A DNA stretch of 10,073 bases from CAMEON01 sp963609805 (GCA_963609805.1 CAVDLN010000063.1:1-10073), one strand, 5' to 3'; numbered from the stretch's first letter, positions 1 to 8,303 are shown. The notes: generated by a model from the sequence alone, not told the origin. Translations and numbers: made by a program.

Positions 1-1
1 G

Positions 2-157
2 GAGCCGACGGACAGGTCGGAACCTACGAAAAAGCCGGAGGAGCCGACGGACAGGCCGGAGCCGACGGAAAAGACCGAGGAGCCGACGGACAGGTCGGAA
101 CCTACGAAAAAGCCGGAGGAGCCGACGGACAGGTCGGAGCCGACGGAAAAGCCGGAG
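2..157 (+). repeat. 39-bp tandem repeat (4 copies) encoding Pro/Glu/Thr linker
   Basis: Four head-to-tail 39-bp units at 2-40, 41-79, 80-118 and 119-157 each encode 13 residues of the type EPTDRSEPTKKPE. Units 1 and 3 are identical in DNA. Units 2 and 4 resemble each other (EPTDRPEPTEKTE and EPTDRSEPTEKPE), so the array has a 78-bp higher-order period. That pattern suggests duplication of a two-unit block. The array stays in the reading frame of the LCP gene and continues into irregular Glu/Pro/Thr sequence up to about 240. It may extend leftward past the window edge. The product should be an extended, charged, proline-rich spacer outside the membrane. Confidence 0.9.
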
Positions 158-1354
158 GAGCCGAAGTCCGAGACCGAGCCGCCCGCAACCGAGACGGAAA
201 AAGCGACCGAGCCGCCCGTGACGGAAACCGAAACGGAGGCTGTCAAAAACGGCATCGTGAAGGAGGACGGCGTACTCGTCTACTACGAGAACGGGGAAAA
301 GGTCGGGGCGGGGCTTATATGCCTTGACGGGAAGTACTATTTCATCAAGCCGTCCGGTGAGGCGGTGCGGAATACCACCTACTACGTAGAGGACGGAGGA
401 AACCTGCTTGCGCCCGGCTACTACGTGTTCGCCTCGGACGGCAGCATCACGCGCCGGTCCGGCAGCGAGCAGAGCCTCAACAGCTTCCACAACAGCACGG
501 ACGAGGTGGACGTGTACGGAAACGTTCCGATTTATAAGGTGGAGCAGCGGGATTCCAACGTGCGGAACATCCTGCTTCTGGGGACGGATTCCCGCAACGT
601 GAGCAAGGAGCGCGGAAACAGCGACGTCATGATCGTACTGTCGATCAACAAAAAGACCAAAGAGGTCAAGATGATTTCCATCCTGCGGGACGTGCTGGTG
701 CCCATTGAGGGGTATGACTGGAACCGCGTCAACGCCGCCTATCGGCTGGAGGGAGCGGGACTTGCCGTGAACACGGTCAACGAGGCGTTCGGACTGGATA
801 TTCAGGAATTTATCGTGGTGGACTTCAACGGCGTTGTGGACTTGATTGAGTATCTGGGCGGCGTGGACATTACGCTGACCGCCGCGGAGGCGGAGTACTA
901 CAACAAGAACGCCGCCAAGGAGTTCGGCGGCAGTCTGACCGCGGGCGTCGTCCATATGAACGGCGATCAGGCGCTGCTGCATCTCCGCAACCGCACGCTC
1001 GGAACGGATTTCGAGCGTACGCGCAGGCAGCGCGATGTGATGGTCGCCATGCTGAACCGGGTGCTGGGGCAGAGCATCAGCCAGATGGACGGCACGCTGG
1101 ATTTCGTGCTGGACATCATCCGCACCAACATCAAGGCGGCGGATTTCCTGTCGGTCGGGCTGTCGATGGTTACCAATCTCTCCTCCGGCGTTGAGACCAT
1201 GAGCGTGCCGAACCGCAGCCGGCAGGGCAGTGAGTATCGGTTCGCCTCCTACAAGGGAATGTCGATTCTGAAGCTTATAAACCCGGACAGCACGTCGAAA
1301 GAGGTGGATTTCGGGTACACGGAGCAGAAGATACGGGAATTTTTGTACGATTGA
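2..1354 (+). CDS. LytR-CpsA-Psr (LCP) family cell-wall polymer ligase, 5' end missing
   Basis: This is the C-terminal 450 residues of an LCP protein. The frame is open to the left edge, so the real start and the expected membrane anchor lie outside the window; the GTG at 218 is only an internal codon. In order it has the repeat linker (2-157), a Glu/Thr/Pro-rich stretch to about 240, a segment at about 245-460 with YYENGEKVGAGL and GKYYFIKPSG motifs that resembles choline/glucan-binding-type wall repeats, and the LCP domain at about 557-1061. Family marks are NILLLGTDSR (from about 566), NSDVMIVLSIN, ISILRDVLVP, the GGVDI turn, and LHLRNR followed by DFERTRRQR. These supply the acidic residues and arginines that bind Mg2+ and the polyprenyl pyrophosphate. 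LCP enzymes transfer undecaprenyl-linked anionic polymers (teichoic acid, capsule) to peptidoglycan outside the cell. The polymer here is unknown. thrH follows after 34 bp, probably co-transcribed. Confidence 0.93.
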   Translation, partial: EPTDRSEPTKKPEEPTDRPEPTEKTEEPTDRSEPTKKPEEPTDRSEPTEKPEEPKSETEPPATETEKATEPPVTETETEAVKNGIVKEDGVLVYYENGEKVGAGLICLDGKYYFIKPSGEAVRNTTYYVEDGGNLLAPGYYVFASDGSITRRSGSEQSLNSFHNSTDEVDVYGNVPIYKVEQRDSNVRNILLLGTDSRNVSKERGNSDVMIVLSINKKTKEVKMISILRDVLVPIEGYDWNRVNAAYRLEGAGLAVNTVNEAFGLDIQEFIVVDFNGVVDLIEYLGGVDITLTAAEAEYYNKNAAKEFGGSLTAGVVHMNGDQALLHLRNRTLGTDFERTRRQRDVMVAMLNRVLGQSISQMDGTLDFVLDIIRTNIKAADFLSVGLSMVTNLSSGVETMSVPNRSRQGSEYRFASYKGMSILKLINPDSTSKEVDFGYTEQKIREFLYD

Positions 1355-1388
1355 GCGCCGCAGGGCGATACAAGGAAAGGAATAAGCA

Positions 1389-1988
1389 ATGAACATCGTA
1401 TGTCTTGACATGGAAGGGGTGCTTGTACCCGAAATCTGGATTGCGTTCGCCGAGGCGAGCGGCATCCCCGAGCTGCGCCGCACCACGCGCGACGAGCCGG
1501 ATTACAACAAACTGATGCAGTGGCGGCTCGGCATTCTGCGCGAGCACGGACTGGGTCTTACCGAGATACAGCGCGTGATAGCGACGATCGATCCGCTGCC
1601 GGGCGCGCGGGAGTTTCTGGACGCGCTCCGCGGCGATACGCAGGTGATTATCCTGAGCGATACCTTTGAGCAGTTTGCCAAGCCGCTGATGGTGAAGCTT
1701 GGAATGCCGACGCTGTTCTGCAACACGCTGCAGGTAGCTCCCTCCGGCGAGATTACGGGCTTTACCATGCGGATCGCGCAGTCCAAGCTGACGACGGTGC
1801 GGGCGCTGCAGTCCATCGGATTTGAAACGATCGCCGCCGGGGACAGCTACAACGATCTCGGCATGATCCGCGCATCCAAGGCGGGATTCCTGTTCAAATC
1901 CACCGATAAAATCAAGGCGGACAATCCCGATCTGCCGGCCTATGAGGAGTTCGGGGATCTGCTGGCCGCCATCCGGAACGCACTCTGA
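1389..1988 (+). CDS. thrH: ThrH: phosphoserine phosphatase / homoserine phosphotransferase
   Basis: A 199-residue HAD-superfamily protein that resembles the ThrH type described in Pseudomonas along its whole length. That type removes phosphate from phosphoserine and can pass it to homoserine, linking serine and threonine synthesis in the cytoplasm. HAD motif I is DMEGV with nucleophile D7 and E9. Motif II is S90-D91-T92, a lysine at about 133 fits motif III, and motif IV is GDSYND at 151-156. The stretch VLVPEIWIAFAE at about 11-22 and the TTRD at 32-35 are typical of ThrH rather than of ordinary SerB. The ATG is preceded by AAGGAAAGGA about 7 bp upstream. A terminator follows 15 bp after the stop, so this closes the transcription unit. 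Whether homoserine phosphotransfer occurs in this organism cannot be read from sequence. Confidence 0.92.
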   Translation: MNIVCLDMEGVLVPEIWIAFAEASGIPELRRTTRDEPDYNKLMQWRLGILREHGLGLTEIQRVIATIDPLPGAREFLDALRGDTQVIILSDTFEQFAKPLMVKLGMPTLFCNTLQVAPSGEITGFTMRIAQSKLTTVRALQSIGFETIAAGDSYNDLGMIRASKAGFLFKSTDKIKADNPDLPAYEEFGDLLAAIRNAL

Positions 1989-2002
1989 TACTTTTTCGCG
2001 GG

Positions 2003-2026
2003 AAGCACTCCGTCCGGGGTGCTTTT
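2003..2026 (+). terminator. Intrinsic terminator after thrH
   Basis: AAGCACTCC (2003-2011) pairs with GGGGTGCTT (2016-2024) as a 9-bp stem with one T-G wobble and a 4-base loop (2012-2015). The run TTTT at 2023-2026 follows directly, then C. The hairpin lies 15 bp after the thrH stop and separates it from the ABC operon. Confidence 0.8.
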
Positions 2027-2091
2027 CTGCGTAGAGGAAGCGCCGAATAAATCGGTGATTCCCAAAATATTCCCGTACAGGAGACATTGAC

Positions 2092-3837
2092 ATGAAGGTT
2101 TTTTTTCGATTTTTCCGGGACTATCCGAGGGAAAGCGTCCTGGCGCCGCTTTTCAAACTGCTGGAGGCGTGTTTTGATCTGTTCGTGCCGATTGTGGTGG
2201 CGCAGATTATCGACGGCGGCATCCGCGGAGGGAAGGGGGACGCCTATATTCTGCGCCGCGCCGGCATGCTGGTGCTGCTTGCCGTTGTCGGCCTGACCTG
2301 CACGGTTGTCGCGCAGTACTTCTCCGCGAAGGCGGCGGTGGGAACGGCAACCAAGCTGCGGCATGATCTGTTCGCGCACATGCAGACATTTACCTATGCT
2401 CAGACGGACCGCGTCGGTACCGCAACCATGATTACACGCATGACCAGCGACATCAACCAGATTCAGTCCGGCATCAACATGACGCTGCGGCTCACGCTGC
2501 GCTCGCCGATCATTGTGTTCGGCGCCATGATCATGGCGTTTACCATCGATGCGCATCTCGCGCTGATTTTTGCCGCCGCCATTCCGCTTCTGGCGCTGGT
2601 GGTGTTCGGCGTCATGCTGGGGGGCATTCCGCTGTACAGGCGGGTGCAGGGCAAGCTGGACGGTGTGACGGCCGCTACGCGCGAGAACCTTGAGGGCGTG
2701 CGTGTAATCCGTGCTTTCCGCAAAGAGGAGCAGGAGATCGAGAAGTTCGGGAAGGTGAATCGGGAGCAGACCTCCCTGCAGAACCGGGCGGGCAGGCTGT
2801 CTGCCCTCATGAACCCGCTGACTTACGTGATTGTCAATCTGGCGGTTGTGCTGATCATCCGGCAGAGCAGTGCTCCCGTGGACGCGGGGACGCTGACGCA
2901 GGGGCAGGTGGTCGCACTTGTCAACTACATGGCGCAGATTCTTGTGGAGCTTGTCAAGCTGGCGAATACGATATTTCTCATCACCAAGGGTGTCGCCTGC
3001 GGAAACCGCGTGGCGGCAATACTGGATATGCCCGCCGGCATGGATATTCTGCCGGGGGCGGACGTGCCGCAGGGGGAGACGGGGGACGCTCCGGCGGTTG
3101 CCTTTGAGCATGTTGAGCTGACATATCCCGGGGGCGGCGCACCGTCGCTGACGGATATAACGTTTACGGCAATGCCGGGACAGACGATCGGCATTATCGG
3201 CGGGACAGGCTCCGGAAAAACCTCGCTGGTCAACCTGATTCCGCGCTTCTACGAAGCAACCGGAGGCAGCGTCCGTGTGTTCGGACGCGATGTCAGGGAG
3301 CTTGACCCGGAGGCCCTGCGGGCGCACATCGGGATCGTGCCGCAGAAGGCGGAGCTGTTCCGCGGAACCATCCGAAGCAACCTGCTCTGGGGAACAGCGG
3401 ACGGGCAGGCGGATGACGCCGCGCTGTGGGCAGCGCTGGAGGCGGCGCAGGCAGCCGATTTCGTCCGTGAAAAGCAGGGTGGACTGGATGCGCCCGTTGA
3501 ACAGAAGGGACGCAACTTTTCCGGCGGACAGAAGCAGCGCCTGACGATTGCGCGGGCACTGGTCGGCAGCCCCGACATTCTGATTCTGGACGACAGCGCC
3601 TCGGCGCTGGATTTTGCCACCGACGCGGCACTGCGCCGGGCCCTGCGCGAGCTGCCCGGCAGACCGACTGTCTTTATTATCTCGCAGCGCACCTCGTCCA
3701 TTCATGCCTGCGATCTGATACTTGTCATGGAGGACGGTCATGTGGCGGGCATGGGCACGCACGCGGAGCTGTTGGAAACCTGTCCGCTGTACCGCGAGAT
3801 CCATGAGTCCCAGTTCAAGGGAGGTGAGGCACAATGA
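2092..3837 (+). CDS. ABC exporter half-transporter, degenerate-site subunit of a heterodimer
   Basis: 581 residues: a six-helix transmembrane domain (about 1-310) followed by an ATP-binding domain (about 335-575). The start is the ATG 8 bp after AGGAG (2079-2083). Visible motifs are A-loop Y345, Walker A GGTGSGKTS (370-378, K376), Q-loop Q418, and signature FSGGQ (476-480). Walker B is ILILD (496-500) but is followed by D501 instead of the catalytic Glu. The switch histidine is replaced by Q532 (ISQR). These two changes are what is seen in the non-catalytic half of heterodimeric exporters of the TM287/288 and BmrCD type. This subunit's intact signature should complete the working ATP site of its partner. 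The stop overlaps the next start (ATGA), so the two are translationally coupled. The substrate is unknown; the family exports drugs, lipids or peptides. There is no peptidase domain, which argues against a bacteriocin-processing exporter. Confidence 0.94.
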   Translation: MKVFFRFFRDYPRESVLAPLFKLLEACFDLFVPIVVAQIIDGGIRGGKGDAYILRRAGMLVLLAVVGLTCTVVAQYFSAKAAVGTATKLRHDLFAHMQTFTYAQTDRVGTATMITRMTSDINQIQSGINMTLRLTLRSPIIVFGAMIMAFTIDAHLALIFAAAIPLLALVVFGVMLGGIPLYRRVQGKLDGVTAATRENLEGVRVIRAFRKEEQEIEKFGKVNREQTSLQNRAGRLSALMNPLTYVIVNLAVVLIIRQSSAPVDAGTLTQGQVVALVNYMAQILVELVKLANTIFLITKGVACGNRVAAILDMPAGMDILPGADVPQGETGDAPAVAFEHVELTYPGGGAPSLTDITFTAMPGQTIGIIGGTGSGKTSLVNLIPRFYEATGGSVRVFGRDVRELDPEALRAHIGIVPQKAELFRGTIRSNLLWGTADGQADDAALWAALEAAQAADFVREKQGGLDAPVEQKGRNFSGGQKQRLTIARALVGSPDILILDDSASALDFATDAALRRALRELPGRPTVFIISQRTSSIHACDLILVMEDGHVAGMGTHAELLETCPLYREIHESQFKGGEAQ

Positions 3838-5630
3838 GCAAGGAAAACGGAAAGGCGCGGAAGCTGAACAGGGGAGAGTCTCTGGCCACCATGAAAAAGG
3901 TTCTGCGTTACCTGGCGGCCTACCGGGTGCTGTTCGCCCTGTCGCTGCTGCTCGCGGCTGCCGTTGTGGTGCTGACGCTGTATCTGCCGATTCTTACGGG
4001 ACGGGCGGTTGATCTGTTGATCGGTGCGGGGGAGGTCGATCCGGACGGGAAGCTCTCCGGCATCCTGCTGACTGCCGGCGTCGTCATTCTGGCGACTGCG
4101 GTTTGCCAGTGGCTGATGAATATTGTAAACAATCATATCACGTTCGGGGTGGTGAGACGCCTGCGGCAGGATGCCTTTGTGCATCTGCAGAGGCTTCCGC
4201 TGTCCTACCTTGACAGACACCCGGTCGGGGATATTGTCAGCCGTGTCATTACCGATGCGGACCAGGTCACGGACGGACTCCTTATCGGATTCACGCAGCT
4301 CTTCACGGGCGTTCTGACCATTCTCGGAACGCTGGTATTCATGCTGCTTATCAATCCGCTCGTGACGGCGTGGGTCGTGCTGATAACGCCTCTGTCGCTG
4401 TTCGCCGCGGCTTTTGTGGCGCGGCGCACCAGTGCGCTTTTCACGCAGCAGTCCCGCATCCGCGCGGAGCAGACCGCCCTTGTGGACGAGCTGATCGGCA
4501 GTCACAAGGTGGTTACGGCTTTTTCGCACGAGGATGAGGCCGTGTCGGATTTTGACGCGGTAAACGGACGGCTGGAGACCGTTTCCCGCCGCGCAACCTT
4601 CTACTCCTCCCTGACCAATCCTTTCACCCGGTTTGTCAACAATCTGGTGTATGCCGGTGCCGCGCTGTTCGGCGCGCTCGTGTGCCTGCACCCGGTCGGC
4701 AGCCTTACGCTGAGTGTGGGAATGCTGTCCAGTTTTCTCTCCTACGCCAGCCAGTACACCAAGCCGTTCAATGAAATATCCAGCGTCATCACCGAACTGC
4801 AGAACGCGCTGGCATGTGCTGCCCGCCTGTTCGAGCTGATTGAGGCGCAGGCGGAGATTCCGGACGCACCGGATGCGGTCAGCCTGTCCCCCGCCGATGT
4901 CAACGGCAGCGTGGAGCTTGACGGTGTGGCTTTTTCCTACACGCCGGAGCGGGAGCTGATCCGCGATCTGACCCTGTCGGTAAAGAACGGACAGCGCGTA
5001 GCTATTGTCGGACCGACCGGATGCGGGAAAACCACCGTTATCAATCTGCTCATGCGGTTCTATGATGTGAACAGCGGGTCGGTGTCCGTCAGCGGGCATG
5101 ACATCCGCAATCTGACACGGCATTCGCTGCGCGGAGCGTGGGGTATGGTTCTGCAGGAGACATGGCTCAGCGGCGGAACGGTGCGGGAGAATATCGCATT
5201 CGGAAGGCCGGACGCCACCGATGAGGAGGTCGTGGCCGCTGCCCGTGCCGCGCATGCCGACAGCTTTATCCGTCGCCTGCCGGACGGCTACGGCACGGTA
5301 ATCGGGGATGACGGCGGATCGCTGTCCCAGGGGCAGAAGCAGCTGCTGTGCATTGCCAGGCTTTTCCTGTGCCTGCCGCCCATGCTGATTCTGGACGAGG
5401 CGACGTCTTCCATCGATACACGCACCGAGATGAAAATTCAGAACGCTTTCGCCAAGCTGATGAAGGGGCGCACTTCCTTTATCGTTGCACACCGCCTGTC
5501 CACCATCAAGGAGGCGGACATCATTCTTGTCATGCGGGACGGACACATTGTGGAGCAGGGCAATCACGAGGAGCTGCTGGCGCGCGGCGGCTTTTACGCG
5601 AAGCTGTACAACAGCCAGTTCGAGGCGTGA
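3834..5630 (+). CDS. ABC exporter half-transporter, catalytic-site subunit of a heterodimer
   Basis: 598 residues with an N-terminal cytoplasmic tail, six predicted membrane helices (about 30-320) and an ATP-binding domain (about 358-598). Walker A is GPTGCGKTT (393-401, K399), Q-loop Q441, Walker B MLILD (517-521) followed by the proper catalytic E522, and the switch histidine is H553 (VAHR). The signature is degenerate: LSQGQ (497-501) in place of LSGGQ. This is the mirror image of the upstream subunit, so the pair should form one hydrolysing site (this Walker A/B/His plus the upstream FSGGQ) and one site that binds ATP without fast turnover. The ATG lies within the ATGA overlap, with GGGAGGTGAG just upstream as ribosome binding site. 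No convincing terminator follows; the next promoter begins 30 bp after the stop. Confidence 0.95.
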   Translation: MSKENGKARKLNRGESLATMKKVLRYLAAYRVLFALSLLLAAAVVVLTLYLPILTGRAVDLLIGAGEVDPDGKLSGILLTAGVVILATAVCQWLMNIVNNHITFGVVRRLRQDAFVHLQRLPLSYLDRHPVGDIVSRVITDADQVTDGLLIGFTQLFTGVLTILGTLVFMLLINPLVTAWVVLITPLSLFAAAFVARRTSALFTQQSRIRAEQTALVDELIGSHKVVTAFSHEDEAVSDFDAVNGRLETVSRRATFYSSLTNPFTRFVNNLVYAGAALFGALVCLHPVGSLTLSVGMLSSFLSYASQYTKPFNEISSVITELQNALACAARLFELIEAQAEIPDAPDAVSLSPADVNGSVELDGVAFSYTPERELIRDLTLSVKNGQRVAIVGPTGCGKTTVINLLMRFYDVNSGSVSVSGHDIRNLTRHSLRGAWGMVLQETWLSGGTVRENIAFGRPDATDEEVVAAARAAHADSFIRRLPDGYGTVIGDDGGSLSQGQKQLLCIARLFLCLPPMLILDEATSSIDTRTEMKIQNAFAKLMKGRTSFIVAHRLSTIKEADIILVMRDGHIVEQGNHEELLARGGFYAKLYNSQFEA

Positions 5631-5660
5631 AAAAGGGCGGCCTGTCTTTGCCGGAGGGAC

Positions 5661-5690
5661 TTGACAGGCGCAGTCCGGCCGTTGTATACT
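5661..5690 (+). promoter_or_regulatory. Sigma-A-type promoter for the GH123 lipoprotein gene
   Basis: TTGACA (5661-5666, perfect -35) and TATACT (5685-5690, 5 of 6 for -10) are separated by 18 bp. A start site near 5697 would leave a leader of about 28 bases carrying AAAGGAG (5707-5713), 11 bp before the ATG at 5725. Two interleaved inverted repeats cover the -35 and spacer: GCCTGTC (5640-5646) with GACAGGC (5663-5669), and GCCGGA (5650-5655) with TCCGGC (5674-5679). They could be a regulator site or remnants of a hairpin after the ABC operon. Confidence 0.72.
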
Positions 5691-5724
5691 TACGGTATCT
5701 TGCTGTAAAGGAGTTTTCTATACT

Positions 5725-8288
5725 ATGCTGAAAATAAAAAAAGCAGGTTGGCATACGGCTGCGGCTGCCGTGCTTTTGCTTTTGATTCTGCTGGTGACGG
5801 CGGCTGCCTGCACGGGCAGCGGCGGGGATGCCACGGAAACGGAATCCGGTACGTCCTCCGCCGATACGGCCGGCGGTACGGCATCGGAAACGGATCCCGG
5901 CACCGAAACGGAAACCGAAACGGAATCCGGTTCCGCGGTCGAAACGGAGACGGAANNNNNNNNNNNNNNNNNNNNNNNNNNNNNNNNNNNNNNNNNNNNN
6001 NNNNNNNNNNNNNNNNNNCCGAAACGACAACCGATAACGGGACGGGGACGGAGACGGAGACAGGCGCCGGCATGCTGCTGCATGACAAGGCGGTGCTGAA
6101 ATACGTAAAGGCAAACAGCCAGTGCACGGCTGTCATGGCGGATGACCCGACGGAAGGAACGGTTCTGAAGGTGTATACGTCCGGCAAAGCCTTCAACGAC
6201 CCCAATGTGGAGCTGTCCTACAAGCAGGCGGCGCGGCGGAAGCTGGGGGACGAGGTGGACCTGTCCGAGTACCCTTACCTGATTCTCAAGGTCAAGTGCG
6301 AGGGATGCACCAATTCGACATTCGAGCTGTTTTGGGCATCGGGCAGCAATACAACCGTGAGCAGCCGATGCAGAACGACCGTCGTGTTTGACAATGCGGA
6401 TGATGGCTGGCAGTACATTGTGTTCAACATGAGCGGCAGCAGCGGATGGACGGGTGTCCTGAATTCCCTGCGCTTTGACTATGAGCTCACGGCTGCGGGC
6501 GAAGGGGAAACCATGTATTTTTCCTCTGTTGTGTTTGCGAAAACGCTGGACGGCGTGCTTGCCGCCATCGGAAATCCGGAGGACCCCCGCAAGGTTGCGA
6601 CGGACCCCGCGCTGGAACCCGCCGTGGACAGCATGCTGGAGGTGACTGATCCCGCTGCGGAGCCGGACAACACACCCGTGCAGGCGGAGGCGGAGGATGC
6701 CGGCATTTCCCTGTGGTTTAACCACTCCTACACCAAGACGGCTGCGGAGGACACAACCTCCACGGGTCGCAATACTTACATGATGCGGCTGGCGAAAAAC
6801 GAGATCGAGGACTGCCACCTGCTGCTGGCGGCTGCCGACGGGCGGACGGGACTTACGGTATCCGTGTCGGATTTCACAAACGGAAACGGAGACACGCTGA
6901 CGGCCGATCTGCTGTATGCCTACTACTTCGACGATGTGGACGGGCAGACCATCCCCGACCCGACCCCGCGGGTGACGGAGGGTATGACCTTTGACCTGCA
7001 GGCGGGCAGAAGCCGGATATTCATTATCAAAGTGCATTCGGCTGCAGACAGTCCCGCGGGGCTGTACGAGGCAGTCGTGATCGTGAAGGATGCCTCCGGC
7101 AGGGAGGTCAAGCGCGCCAACGTGTCGGCGTATGTCTGGAACTTCGCTTTGCCGGAGAGTACGACGCTCAAGACCCAGATGGATCTGAGTTCGTGGAATA
7201 TCTATGCGGCGCATGAATGCTATGAGGGCGACGGCGGTCTGCTGTATAAGAAATACTACGACTACCTGCTTGAAAACCGCATCTGTGCCTACACGCTGCC
7301 TTACGATACGCAGGGCTACTACACGGATGAGCGCATTACGGAATACCTGAACAACCCGCGCGTCGTGGCATTCAACCCCATCGGGTGGAAGCAGGAAGCG
7401 GATGCCGACCGCGTGCGCGCATCGTACAGGTTCCTATCGCAGAACCCCACATGGCTGGAGAAAGCATACTTCTACGTTGTGGACGAGCCTACGAGTCAGG
7501 CGGCACTGGATCGCATTAACGAGGTTGGCGAGATTCTGAAGGAGAATTTCCCCGGCTACAAGATGATGGCGCCGGAGCACGTCAACTACGCGCTCAACAA
7601 GGATTCGACGGCGGATTATTTCTCGGCCGTGCGGAACAGCATCAATGTCTGGTGCTACAAACCGTACTTCCATACCGATTTCGCGGCGTACCGCTACTCC
7701 CTCTACGCGGAGGAAAAGGCGCTGACCTATTGGAATACGCCGCTGCTGGAAAAGAATCTCGGCAGCTTTACCGATCGCATGAAGGCGGAGCAGGCAGGCG
7801 GCGACGAGCTGTGGTGGTATGTCACCCGCAACCCGGAATCGCCCGAAATTACGCTTTTGATGGAGACGCAGGCGGTGCGCTACCGTATCCTGTTCTGGCA
7901 GCAGAAGCTGTACGGCGTGGACGGGTTCCTCTACTACATGGTCAATGACTGGACGGATATCTCCGTCAACCGCGGACTTAACAGCAAGCATGAGGTCAAC
8001 GCATCCTATCCCTACGACGTGTACGGAAACGGTGTTCTGCTGTACTGCGGCGCGTCGTTCGGCGAGGACGGACCGGTCGGCTCGCTGCGTCTGGAGTGCG
8101 TGCGGGACGGCATTGAGGACTATGAGTACCTGACCATGCTGGCGGAGTTGTACGGAACCGAGACCGTCAATGCGCTCATCAGCCGCCTGACGACTTCCAT
8201 TTCCCAGTACAGCACCGACGAGGAGCTGTTCACAACCCTGCGCACCGCCGTCGGCAATCTGCTGGACGGGGCAGCGGATGCGCAGTAA
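5725..8288 (+). CDS. Secreted lipoprotein, GH123-like / DUF4091 glycoside hydrolase (interrupted by assembly gap)
   Basis: The first 77 codons (5725-5955) give a lipoprotein signal: KIKK, a hydrophobic core, then TAAAC with C29 as likely lipidated cysteine, followed by Ser/Gly/Thr and Glu-Thr repeats. After 63 N the Glu-Thr repeat resumes at 6021 in another phase, so I treat both parts as one gene. A beta-rich, carbohydrate-binding-like region spans about 6070-6570 (motifs DGWQYIVFNMSG, LRFDYEL). A GH123 N-terminal-type domain spans about 6700-7160, with AKNEIEDCHLLL matching its usual ARNEYEG-like segment. The catalytic barrel runs from about 7170 to the end. YFYVVDEP places the adjacent Asp-Glu pair at 7482-7487, the catalytic signature of GH123 beta-N-acetylgalactosaminidases. 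The C-terminal VYGNGVLLY and LRLECVRDGIEDYEYL are the DUF4091 hallmark. The likely role is cell-surface removal of GalNAc or a related sugar from host or dietary glycans; exact specificity is inference. Confidence 0.85.
5956..6018. other. Assembly gap (63 N) inside Glu-Thr repeat
   Basis: A run of 63 unknown bases sits in the middle of a GAAACGGA-type low-complexity stretch encoding Glu-Thr. Reading frame is phase 1 before the gap and phase 0 after it. If the gene is intact, the true missing length must leave remainder 1 on division by 3, which 63 does not. The N count is therefore a scaffolding estimate, not a measured length. Confidence 0.95.
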
Positions 8289-8303
8289 GGAAAGGATAAG
8301 CCG

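Noticed and set aside
1..157. CRISPR-like array
   Set aside because: Units are contiguous 39-bp repeats without spacers and encode an in-frame linker.
218..220. GTG as start of the LCP gene
   Set aside because: The same frame is open to the window edge through in-phase 39-bp repeats, and there is no ribosome site before 218.
1275..2093. 272-codon minus-strand frame
   Set aside because: Antisense to thrH, which is clearly conserved; composition is that of a shadow.
1912..3834. 640-codon open frame on the minus strand
   Set aside because: It lies antisense across the first ABC subunit and thrH's end. Its product is Arg/His/Gln-rich without any domain, as expected of the complement of GC-rich coding DNA.
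3738..5567. 609-codon open frame on the minus strand
   Set aside because: Antisense shadow of the second ABC subunit, which has all exporter motifs; no ribosome site or domain supports the reverse frame.
5640..5669. Intrinsic terminator after the ABC operon
   Set aside because: The 7-bp inverted repeat has a 16-base loop, no U tract, and its right arm overlaps the next promoter.
5748..5955. Start of the large hydrolase frame at ATG 5748
   Set aside because: The 5725 frame gives a good lipoprotein signal and Glu-Thr repeats after a strong ribosome site. The 5748 frame gives an unnatural Gly/Arg/Asn-rich sequence before the gap and matches the downstream frame only because of the arbitrary N length.
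5718..7214. 498-codon minus-strand frame through the N gap
   Set aside because: Shadow of the hydrolase gene. The Ser-Val and Arg-Phe repeats are the reverse reading of the Glu-Thr repeat, and the frame includes unknown bases.
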